A stretch of 64,000 bases of DNA from Aldrovandia affinis (Eukaryota > Chordata > Actinopteri > Notacanthiformes > Halosauridae). The stretch lies in contig JAINUG010000114.1 of NCBI GenBank assembly GCA_029706075.1, positions 682,001 to 746,000 of the forward strand, read 5' to 3'. Below are positions 34,278-45,232 of this stretch, in pieces (positions within the stretch are counted from its first letter, which is position 1; the number at the start of each line of letters is the position of its first letter). Below the pieces are notes generated by a model. It saw only the letters and a program-made list of their open reading frames with translations, had not been told where the DNA came from and did not search any database. The position numbers were made by a program, and so were the translations under genes.

Positions 34278-35411
34278 ACCATCACTGGATTCATATTCAT
34301 TTCAGCCATGGTGGCTCAAGCTTCACATGGCCTGCAAACATGTTTTGTATGTTCATATGCGTACTATATATTCCAGAACTCAACAGCCTGTCTTTTGTAA
34401 TATTTTAGGTGTTAATGTAAAAAGGTTGGAATGCCACACAGAATTTACTCAATTTCAAATTGAAGCTGTATTTCAAAATTAAATATTGTGAATGAATATC
34501 ATAAGCACTTGATTTTTATGGGTTGGGGGTATACAAGACACATTTTACCTATTGGTGGGTTTGTTTTCACTTTGCTGTGTAGAACGCAGCCATAGAGGTT
34601 TCCAATGAGAACATAAAGTTACAACTATTTATGGCAAGCTCTCTACCAGGAGACATTCTAGAATTCTCTCATTGTTTGATGCTCTGCGAGGTATAACACC
34701 TGAGAAAGCTAGTGCATTGAAACCTCTTTTTGAATCTTTTTGTATGTTTTCTAATCCTGAGTGATCTTGTTGCATGAAACCACACCCATCTTTGGGTTTT
34801 GTGGAGGTTTAAGAAGGGGGTCAGGACAACCAGCTGCAATCCATACCACTTTGTTGTGTAGACAAGAATGCATGTGAAAACACCTGCATGTCACCAACTG
34901 ACATGTTTTATGCCTGTTACTCTGCATAAGAAATGTGAAATTCATTTCAAGTGAAAAGTTGTTTTAAAAAAGTAGTTTATTCAATATTATCTTCCACTGT
35001 ATGAAAATACCAGCTCTTAGAAACAAAAATGTTGCCTAGACAAGCCCAGCATTGTATAAATATAGGAAAACATTATACAAAAGACATTTATTTACACAAA
35101 TTTAGTCATGCATTGGTTATCATAATACACTTTCTAGAATAATTGTTTAAAATGTATAACTGAGGAAATTCCATTGCTTTTATTTTATTCACATACCTAG
35201 TCTGTCTACAGCTACCAAGCAAGACACATGGTAAAGAAGTACAACTTAAAGGCCCCACCAGAGTTGATATGGAAATAAATATTTGGTTCAACAAGAGGTA
35301 GATGGGTACAGGATATCAAATAATTGTCTGTGTTAAATGGGAGACTTGGGACAAGACAAATCACCCACAGGCCAAATACTGAACTGTACCTAGCAAAGCA
35401 GGGCTGGTTGT
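34278..35411. other. Tail-to-tail 3' UTRs of hspa14 and dclre1c
   Basis: This convergent interval of about 1.1 kb contains the hspa14 polyA signal (34478-34483) and, on the minus strand, an AATAAA candidate at 35087-35092 for dclre1c. No SET-domain or chromodomain exon (suv39h2) is visible. Confidence 0.6.
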
Positions 35412-38400
35412 TTAGACAGCTCCCTGACTACCCCTCTTGAACACTACGTCTTCTCCCGCAGCCAGCTTCTTGCACGAATCCTTCAGGTCCTCCAATTTAG
35501 GGGCTTGGGAGTCGAGCATCGAGGTTATCGAAATCGGGGGACATCTGGGACTGGCCCGCAGTGGGCAGTCATTGAGGCTGTGGTTACTTTGATGGCTAGC
35601 CTCGTGAGCGTCACTCTGCTGGTTCTTCAATAGCTCTGCTCTACTATCCTCTAAGGGGAGGAGTGTGGTGCCTATCTGGCTCAGACCGTCAGTTCCCGGG
35701 TCTGAGATGTGGGTGGACTGGGAGGAGATGTAGGTGGAGTCGTCGTCTGAGTCGCTGAACAGGTTTGGGGACCGTGGCCCTGGCGTCTCCGCCGACAGTG
35801 CCTGGCTATTCTGGCTGCTCTCCAGCTCTGAACCCTCGTCTGTCAGGACCGGGTCGGCAGTGAAGAATGCCTCCCACGTGGGAGGCTCAGGTTTGGGACT
35901 AGCCACGCCTGCCAGTTTGTGCTGGTCCTCACTTCCTTCAGCTGGCTCCCTCTTCGGGCTGCAGGCTGGATTTTGGCTGTTGCAAGATTTTGTGGCGTGG
36001 TCATTAGAGGGGTTCTCTGTGGCCTTCTGCAGCTCTATGGGCTCCTCGTCCTCCTCATCATCTTCATCATCATCATTTGATTCAGTGCAGTCAATGTAGT
36101 TCCTATTCTGCGGAGCAGGATGAAGCTCTAGACCGAAGTGCTCCTGGCAGTTAGGGGGTGCTCTGTCCTCTGAGCTCAGAGGCTTGAGGCTTGTCGGCAG
36201 TGGTTTTCCAGGCAGTTTCCTTCTCCAGGGTGTCAACACTTCCTCTTCAAACAGCTCATCCTCACTGTCGGAGTCTGAGTTCAGGAAACATTGGTAAAAA
36301 CATACCGAGGTCAACTTTAAATAGTCCAATAATGTTAGATAAAATTGGCACAAACAAATTAATTACTAACAGGCAAATCAAGGAGTCCTAACTGCCTATG
36401 CATAGATGGCAGTGCTATCAGGGTGAGATCCAGATGAGCTTTTCAGTATCTTGAAGGGGTATATGCTGGGAAGTGGCCCCTTACTCAGTTGTACACCTAC
36501 TGTCACACTCAAATGATCTCATCCACTGTACAATTCAAATTTATTTGCATAAGAAAAACATCTCAACTGTCAAAGCAGATATTCTTAATAAACCACAATG
36601 ATATTATCTTTTCAACATGGCATACAAACACTCCTATTCCACACCTATTGTTTTGTTTTCTATTTTAGCCCTTTTTAGAGTCCCCAATGGTTTGTAGATG
36701 ATCACTCCCCTTCTGGAATGTTCTCTACACATGGGCTTCAATCTGAAAAGAAAAAAGTACAGTACATAAAATGGGGTAAAGAAACAATGGGTAATTGACA
36801 CATCATGCAATTGCCTTTAACCTGCAGGATTGGCAGTGTAGTGTAATGGTTAGGGTACTGGACTTGTAACTCAGAGGTTGCTGGTTCAATTCCCTGGTGG
36901 GGCACTGCTGTTGTACCCTTGAGCATGGTACTTAACCTGAGTTGCTTCAGTAAAATATCCAGCTGTATAAATTGATTGTATGTAAAGAAATGTAAACTGT
37001 AAGTCACTCTGGATAAGAGTGTCTGCTAAAATGTAAAATGTGCAATACTTACATTTCTTTGACATCGTCTAATGTTCTGCCAAGTGGGATAACATTGGGA
37101 TATATGTTCACAGGGCAGATGTAGGTCAGGAAATCTTTAATCTATAAAAACAGATCAAACTAACATAAATAGTATGTATACAAATAGTATTGAGGACATA
37201 ACTGTAATCTTTATAATTGAATGGCACTGATTCCAATTCAATTTATGGATGCTATGGATTACGAATGATGTGACTTTTGGACAGCAATATGATTTCAGCA
37301 AATTTAAACATCACTCAGACCATTTCTTTGGAGCACTGTGCCCACTGTGAATTATTTGTGGAAATTCCTTGCAAAGGGTGCTGCAGCATACATCATTTGA
37401 CTGAAAGGCTGAATAATGGAAGCTTCCTCACCTCAGAATAGGATGAATGAAAAGAGAAACAGGCTCTGTAGGAACTTCTTCCTATTCTGAAGAGAGATCC
37501 CACATCAGGTGAATTACCTTCCAACAATTTGGGGAAATCAAACCATTTGTTCATTCGTCTTTTCTCCAGGATTGCAGTCTGCACTACCCATTTACTGTAC
37601 AAACATTAGGCAATTTCATGTTTGTGTCCGTGAATCCATGTGAGGCAGGAAATGTAGAACTGAGGCAACCAATAGTTCAACACAAGTTATTTTACACAGC
37701 ACTCCATTCCTGTTCAATTAAAAGGCAACTCCAGCGAGAATCCCTCAGTGCTTTCTATGGATTCTCTGATCTGCGCTCGCATTCCCAACAGTACAAAGAG
37801 TGCTGTTAGACGGCAGCCTCCTCACTTGACGATGACGTTGGTCTTCTGCATTCTATCTCCGAACCACATGGTGGAGGGTTTGATGCTGATGATGTGCAAT
37901 GGGGTACCATTAGGGGCTGTAGAGCCACATGGCAGTCTGCTGCCTCTCAAGAACTCCTCATCCTGGCCAATCACAGGGAACAATTAAGAGCCAGCATGAA
38001 TAAGAGCCCACCAACTTGCAAACATGTAAAATGTTGTATTTTGGCTGAAAATATACTATGCAATATCATTTCTGGTCATTTGTAGGCACAAGTGAAATTG
38101 AAGGGATGGAAGGGTATGTAATAGCCAATGTGTAAGCACATATCAAACTTGAAGGAATGGGCATTGACAACTAGTATACAGTACCTTGGGATGTCTACAA
38201 GCATGAATCTGTGTCATTCTATTGGTTGTCACATGACACAGGATCTCTGGCATCCTTTTGAACATGTCCATGTTATTCACATGGATCTGAAAATGGTCAA
38301 CAATAGGAAACTGAAATCCCACTATCTTATATATCGCAACACAGGTGAAACATTCATTATGCAGTGAAGGGTGAGGCCGAAGACTGGACCAGTATGAATT

Positions 38401-41286
38401 GACATTCTCTTTTTTTAAACAATTTTTTACACGTTTATTTTTAGAAGCAGCACGTTTGCACCATGAGTAATCTTTAATGGAATTAATGATATTCCACAGC
38501 ATGTAATGTTTGCATTTTTATTTAAATACAAAGTACATTTTTGACCCAAAAATAGCTATTGACTTGTAGTTTCTAAACAGCAGCCACACTCATCTGAAAC
38601 AAGGTTCAGCTGAACTGCTAAGCAGACAGCAGACTCACCTGCCTGCTGAACTCCTCGCTGAGGTTAGTGAAGAGGTACTCATAGCCGTACGCAGCCTTAC
38701 AGTTCATCCACACCACATGGTACGGACTGAGGGCGATCCAGTTTCTAATCAGTTTCCTTATTCCATTCAAACAGGCCTCCTGCAATGATACAAGATACAG
38801 GAATGTAAAAACTGATGCCAGTCAGTTAAAAAAATATCTATATATTTTTTTTAGATACACGTGATATAAACAATCACATACTGTAGAATATATGGCACAA
38901 CTGGGGTGGTGGCCTGCAAACTGATTTTAGCCACAAAGTAAGTTCCCCAACATATGTAGCTTGTCTCATTGGCTCATTTAGCAATGCCTTTGATATAATA
39001 TAGCTGGTAACTGAAAATACACTAGCTATGGGTGGTGATGAAAGGTTTAAAATTGAGTACTAATCCAAGCTATGTTATATTAGAGAATGTATATATACAT
39101 ATATATATATTGTACACTGCCCGTCCAAAAAAAAGTCACACACTAATATTTCGTTGGACCGCCTTTAGCTTTGATTACGGCACGCATTTGCGACCACTCT
39201 TTTCCGACCACATTTCTTCCTCGAAGATGATGGTTCACCACTATCCTTCCAGGTTTTAATAATGCGTTGGACAGTTCTTAACCCAATTTTAGTAGTTTCA
39301 GCAATCTCCTTAGTTGTTTTCTTTGCTTGATGCAGGCCAATAATTTGACCCTTCGAAACAGATGAACATCTTTTCCACGACCACAGGATAGGTCTTCCGA
39401 CATGGTTGTTTAAGAAATAAGAAGCTACTCACTGCATCAGTTAGGGTTAAATAACTTGTTGCCAGCTAAAACATATTAATCACTCCAGTAATTATCCAAT
39501 GGAAGGCTCTTACCTATTTGCTTAGTTAAATCCAGGTGGTGACTTTTTTTGGCCAGTCAGTGTATATATACATATAAAATATACAGTGACAGAGTGATTG
39601 TGAGATGACTCACCCTGCTTGGGATCTGGAAGAAACTGGGGTCACAAAATGTTGTATCCACATAAACGCTCTGAATGTCTTTCACCCTAGAATCAAAGAA
39701 TGTTTACAGAGTGTACAGTACAGCACATTATGGTTTTGGCAGTTATTACATTAAATGGCTATGTTAGACCATATTTCTTCAGGCACTTTACCTGCCCCCT
39801 GAGTGCAGGAACTCCATACGGGCCACCTCCCCTTTCGCCAATCTGAAATCTCCAGTGTAGAGCACTGTCCCTTGGTTTCCCTCTATAAGAAACCTGTCAT
39901 ACCACATAGCACAGATAAAATTTATAAAAATTGAGCCGAACAAGATCCAGACATTTGTTTCCAGGCAGATTTTTTTACAGTGGTTGACAAAGGTATAAGT
40001 TCCAAAGATGTGATATTTCCCACAATTATGAATGTACTTTCTCTTGTATTTTTACTTTAGCAAAAATTTTTTTTGGAGCATTGGAATTTCAAATGTATAA
40101 AATGTTATAAATGGCAATTGTGCACATACATGACTGATCCTGGACAGTGGCCAGCAGGAAGCAGTGTCACCACAATGTCTTCTTTCTATAACCAATACAA
40201 ACACAATTGACTTGCTCAGAACACTAATTAAATGTGCTTTTATTGGTATTTGCGAGGATGTCTTGCAAATTACCTCCCCTGACATTTCGTCCACCAGTGA
40301 GATTTGAGTTGGATTGTCCACTTCAAGGGCAACCTGTAGTGCCACCATCATCAACATTGTGAATACACAACAACACATAGAAAATCAAACTGTATTATGT
40401 CAACTGTACCAGGATCTATAAGTCATATCCTTTTCAGGATGAGTTGTTACTTACAATATGATCTTCCCAGAAGTGATATTTTGGATTGTTTAGTAAAAGT
40501 TCTTTCGTCACAGGTGAGCAGTACAATTTGACGGTTAAGCTAAAACAGATTCAAAATAATAAATAATTAGTTAGCAACACAATGAAAACATTTACTACAA
40601 AGTATTAGCTCATGAATTTCTGTGCTGTCCATATACTGACTAGCAGACTTTAAGGACGCCACGAATCTTCCGGCCCCACTTCCATGTTTCCTTGCGAACA
40701 ATAATAAATCGTTGTCATCTAGCCGACTTATCCAGCTAGCTAACGTTACTCTTTTTAATAGATGGCTAACTTGGGACATTTGCGCTGTATCTACTCTTTG
40801 CAACTAGCCAGTTTACCTACATTTTCACACCAGGCAGTGACCAACGTTAACCATTACCTAACATACTGTCATACATACTTTACCTGAACTTGAGTTTCCT
40901 TTTAAGCAAAGGTCCTTTCAGTCCTTTCATATGATCTGTGGGAAACAAAGCAGTCAACTAGCTATGGTTACAAAGAAAGACAAGCAAACTAGCGAGCTAA
41001 CGTTAGCGACAACTAACCTTAGCTGACTAACTACATAACAAACTAGCCTGCTTCAAGCCGAATTAACGTTACTTATATTGGTAGCTAGACTGCCATTTTG
41101 AGTAGTTTGTTAAGGTTAGCTGCTTAGCATACACGGCTAGCTAGATAGATCGTAAAACAATACAATGCTAGCTTTACCTTTATGACAATGAGACAAAAAA
41201 TAGGCTCTGGCATGTAAATTATCACGATCGAATCGGTCCAAAGATATGGTGGAATATTCCTTCATGCGACCTCCGAATGAGCTCAT
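35412..41286 (-). CDS. dclre1c: Artemis nuclease (DNA cross-link repair 1C), 14 exons, 673 aa
   Basis: Exons (minus order): 41178-41286, 40884-40935, 40455-40539, 40274-40333, 40130-40185, 39792-39893, 39614-39686, 38639-38779, 38185-38286, 37826-37962, 37432-37486, 37053-37141, 36645-36742, 35412-36274; 2022 nt, phases consistent. Artemis is the nuclear metallo-beta-lactamase/beta-CASP nuclease that opens hairpins in V(D)J recombination and trims ends in NHEJ. The catalytic residues fall at the human positions: H33, H35, D37 and H38 (HCHKDH, split by intron 1), H115 (AGHCPGS), D136 (YTGDF), D165 (VDTTFCD) and H319 (FSFHSS). The last exon encodes the disordered acidic C-terminus. It has WEAFF (W520, F523, F524), which corresponds to the human ligase IV-binding W..FF motif, and [16 protein letters not shown]. 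Human is 692 aa. Introns contain a SINE and a Tc1-type MITE. Confidence 0.97.
36831..37040 (+). mobile_element. tRNA-derived SINE in dclre1c intron 12
   Basis: The head has tgtagtgtaatggttagggt (A-box) and gttgctggttcaattccctg (B-box). The body is cccttgagcatggtacttaa, and the tail is tctggataagagtgtctgct then aaaatg. Partial relatives are at 18755-18925, 42710-42780 and 52405-52500. Confidence 0.85.
39115..39562. mobile_element. Tc1/mariner MITE in dclre1c intron 7
   Basis: The ends CACTGCCCGTCC-AAAAAAAAGTCAC and (complement) GTGACTTTTTTTGGCCAGTCAGTG are imperfect inverted repeats, and TA flanks both sides (39113-39114 and 39563-39564). The inside keeps remnants of a transposase N-terminus on the minus strand (gcctgcatcaagcaaagaaa, HTH-like) but no open frame. 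Confidence 0.75.
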
Positions 41287-41994
41287 TTTACCAATATGAT
41301 TTGTTGTTTAAATAGGGTTTACAACGACATACGCAGCTAGACACTACCGTGTCACATAACTAGCTCAGTGTTGCTACCGGCTATGTACCACACTGAAAAG
41401 AATCTGCCTCGATTTACGTTAAGTATTTCATCAGTGTGAAGCTATGTCGTCACCTGACTGAAGTGCTAGCTCAGGGTACGCTGCACAGCACTAGCATATT
41501 TGCTGGTAGTGTCAGCTATTAGTCCAACGTTGTCATTTCTCGAGCAAAACGTATTCCACGATGTTTAAGGTTCCATTCACTGGAGTTAACCACATAATCT
41601 AACAAAGCATGTTTCTGAGGAGTTTAGAGAAAGTAAACGCCAAAGTCGCACATTTATTTATCTAAAAGAATGTTTTATCTCAGCAATTCATTATGCGTAG
41701 TACAGTCTACAATAAGATTTCCTTAGTTACATCCATCGTTTTTCCTTACCCTGTCGGGTTAAAATGTGTATTGTGAAAATGAAAGTATGACAACTTTTAG
41801 CGTCCATTATAATTGAACCAATACATATTTGTAAGAGGAAACATTAGGCTACTGATAATAAAGAGAACCATACATTTAGTAAGACACAGTGACACAGAAC
41901 ATGCACAATTTACGTTAGCACAAAGATGTAATAAAGTAAATCTGATGTCAGGAGGAAAACGGGGGATTCAGCCCATATTGGCTAAGCCCATAAT
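41287..41994. other. dclre1c upstream region
   Basis: This is the promoter-side interval; no TATA box was identified. AACGTT-containing motifs cluster here and in intron 1. No exon of the next gene was recognised. Confidence 0.4.
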
Positions 41995-42620
41995 TTTAAG
42001 CATTTAGCAGACGCTCTTATCCAGAGCGACTTACAAAATGTGCATTAATACATGGTAAGAACAATCATAGTGCGCGCAAGAAATCAGTGCAGTAGGCTAA
42101 TACAGCGATAGACATCGTTGTTGGCAGCTGCATACCATACCTGTAACACTGGCAAGAAAAAGGTTAGTATAAAATATATATATATAGTATGCCATTTAGC
42201 AGACGATTTTATCCAAAGCCACTTACAGTAGTGAAGACAAAAAAATGTTGAGGAGTAAGCAATACAAAAAGTTATATACAAAAAGTATTGAACAAGTAGG
42301 CAGTGGTGATGATAATTGGCTAGATGCACAGAATTCAGTGGTAGTGGAGTCTGAAAAGGTCGGAAGATCGCAAGTGATTCCGCGGTCCTGGCCGTTTGCA
42401 GAAGGTAATTCCACCACCGAGGGGTCAGGACAGAGAAGAGGCGAGACCGTGAGAAGCGGCTGCCGGGCGTTCAGAGGAATGGGACAGTCAGTTCGCCAGA
42501 GGAGACGGAGCGGAGGGGTCTGGCTGGGCTGTAGGGTGTGATGAGTGTCTCGAGGTAAAAGGGGGAGAAGTTCCTCTAGCCGTTTGATAAGCCAGCACCA
42601 GTGATTTGAATATGATATGT
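41995..42620 (+). repeat. Teleost dispersed repeat, two overlapping copies/segments
   Basis: It starts gcatttagcagacgctctta (41999), then gtgcgcgcaagaaatcagtg. A second gccatttagcagacgatttt head starts at 42190. It then continues with aacaagtaggcagtggtgat, gtggagtctgaaaaggtcgg and a GC-rich block (tcctggccgtttgcagaagg; gggctgtagggtgtgatgag) that extends the family seen at 11800-12030. The open frame at 42245-42541 is part of this repeat, not a gene. Confidence 0.7.
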
Positions 42621-43438
42621 GCATCAGTGCAAATGTGGGCTCAAATGATCTGATGATCTCTGACTTGTAGCATATAAACATTTGCAATCAGAAGACTGGC
42701 ATCTCTGTCAGGTCACTTCTGTTGTACACTTGAGCAAGGTATTTTACCTGATTTGCTTTTGGCAAATGTATTAAAGGATAATAGCCAACATATGTAAAAG
42801 GGATGGGCTAGGACAGAGTCATCAGAGGACCACCACAGAACCAATGAGAAAAAATATTTATGGGCCCCTGACAGCAGGTAGAGGAAGGTGCATCTACTGC
42901 ACATTCTAGAATGAGCTTGAACATAAGACTGTCTTTGTGATGCCAGCTCTGTCTACACTGATATCACATTGTGATATCATAAAGGATGAAATCTAGATAA
43001 ATATTGAAAACACTTGAAAACTCTCATCGTGACAGTGTTTTGCAATCTATCCAAGAATTTGATTTGACATCTCCTTTCATTCTGAAATATGTCATAAAGC
43101 ACGATGTTTTCATCTGGAAGAACTGAGGTAAAGTAGCTTGACATCCAGACATGTGTTCCATCCATATTTTTTACCTTTCATCTTTTTAAATAATATTTGG
43201 CAGATTCTTATTGGAAAGGATAGCTAAACTTTCATTAGAAATATGAGTGTATTCATTCTAAAAAACTGGGTAGGAGTGCTATATTAAGGCCATCTACCAA
43301 TTTATCCTGGACCCTTTTTATTTGGAATAAAAGTATGTAACATATTGAGATTTCTTCCCACTGGGGAGTTTTCTCTTCCCACAGGAGAGGTTTTGCAATA
43401 CTTTCTGCTTTTTGGGGGTTCAGGCCTGGTCATTTCTG
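42621..43438. other. Intergenic, only a SINE scrap
   Basis: 42710-42780 is a scrap of the 36831-type SINE (tacacttgagcaaggtattt). The missing first exon(s) of the 43.6-47.4 kb gene might lie here, but I could not identify one. Confidence 0.35.
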
Positions 43439-43513
43439 CTCACTGTAAAGCGTCTTTGTGACAGTTCTCTGTAAAAAGCACTATACAAATAAAATTGAAT
43501 TGAATTGAACTGA
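43439..43513 (+). repeat. LINE 3' tail (AAAGCGTCTTTGTGAC ... TTGAA-n)
   Basis: It matches the common fish tail pattern tgtaaagcgtctttgtgac, then gtaaaaagcactatacaaat, then aaattgaattgaattgaa. Only the last ~75 bp are present. Confidence 0.65.
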
Positions 43514-43618
43514 ACATGTACTGGGACACATTCCCAATAAAGGCATTGGGTTGTACAGTAGATCTGTGAAATTATGAATGTTTTGACTCAGATTTGTGCC
43601 TGACATCTTGCCCCTCAG

Positions 43619-45186
43619 CACTATCCAAACTGGTCCAATGTGCCACTACCTCTGGGAACACAATACATTCAGCCGCCACAATTTCCACTATCGCCAGGCT
43701 CCGCCTACTTTATGTCACCTGCATATAACGGCGGCCTCTTCATTCCTCCTGAGTACGACAGCAGCTTATCACCATTCCACATGGTAAACCTCAAAACGAC
43801 CTATTTTGTCATGTACTGTATCTATTGTGAAGAAACACTAAAGATTTGAAGTAACTGAGAACAGACAGGAGGGTGTGTGCTTGTGTATTAGAGAAAGAGA
43901 TGTGCAACATATGAGGGAGTGGTTCTTTATTGCTGCAACTCTACCTGTCTGCTTTGTGGTTCTGACCTTTACCCTCTGCCTCTTTGCTTCCCTACTAGTT
44001 TCCAGCAGGGCTTGCTACAAGCATGTACAGACCACCTTAACCTCAGGTGGCAGACCAATTTAACAGTAGAGTCCTAAATACTAGATATAATTCATAGAGT
44101 AGTGGTTGAATGGAGGGGAGCCCAAGGGCATTCATTCATATTGGATAGAAAATTGTCCAGATAAAAGGATCTGTTTAGATCCCTTTCACATCAAGCAGAA
44201 ATACGATATCTGATATGGTAAAAACTTAAATCTGAATGGGCGAACACTGCTTTTTTATTACTGCATTTGACCGTCTTTTCCACTTTGTGAATGCAATTTA
44301 TATACAGTACATTTTCAAGTTCTGAAAGGAAAACAAAGTAAAATTTGATGTGGTATCACATGCGGTATCTCAATGTGAAAAGGGTATAAGTCTATGAAGG
44401 ACACTGCTGTGCTTCACAAGCATCAGGTAACACTTCCTTGTCTCCCCCTATACATTGAGGATGCCTTTTCAGATGGGTATAAGACATGTCTGATCAGTCA
44501 CAAATGTGCTGTACTAGTTCTGTATCAGTAGGGGCTTTCTCTGTGGATGTCGCTTCGTTGCCTTTGACACTGGAAAATAGAATTCCTGCTCGGTCTCTCT
44601 CTCAGCCTGTGATCCTCTCACCTTTACTTTCTCTTGGAGAAGGATACCTCTTCTTCACTATTAACATCAGCAGAAATCTTTACTTTCTTCTGTTACTATG
44701 GTTAATAATCACAACCTAGTATGTGGATGTGTTATTAAAGCTGAAACAAAAATTGTGTGTATGAAAGAGTGAGTGTTTTAACTGAAGAAGATCAACTGAC
44801 ATCTCTCCTTTTTGCTCCTGTGTAGTCTTATTGCCCAAGCTGGTCCTGCATTCTGGGCAGCTCGCTGTGCCCCATGGAATACTTCCCATTTGGGCCAGGC
44901 TCCGCCTGCTGCTTCCCTCCTGAATACAACAGCAACATTTTCATCCCTCCTGGATACAACAGCTGGCCATCACACATGGTATATATACATATATATATGG
45001 ATCTAGCTTCACCCTCACACACATGCACATAGATACAGAGTTATACAGTTATATGCACATACAACCACACACACAAAGGAAGGGAATGTTTTTCTAGGGT
45101 TGTCTATCTCTCTACTGTCCACTTCAGAGAAACAGAATATCATAAGGCTGATTTGTTTCATAACTCCTGTGTGTGTGTGTGTGTGT

Positions 45187-45232
<46 letters not shown>

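Noticed and set aside
35734-36099. 121-aa plus-strand frame opposite dclre1c
   Set aside because: Antisense shadow of the acidic Artemis tail.
42245-42541. 98-aa frame
   Set aside because: It lies inside a dispersed repeat whose relative is at 11800-12030.
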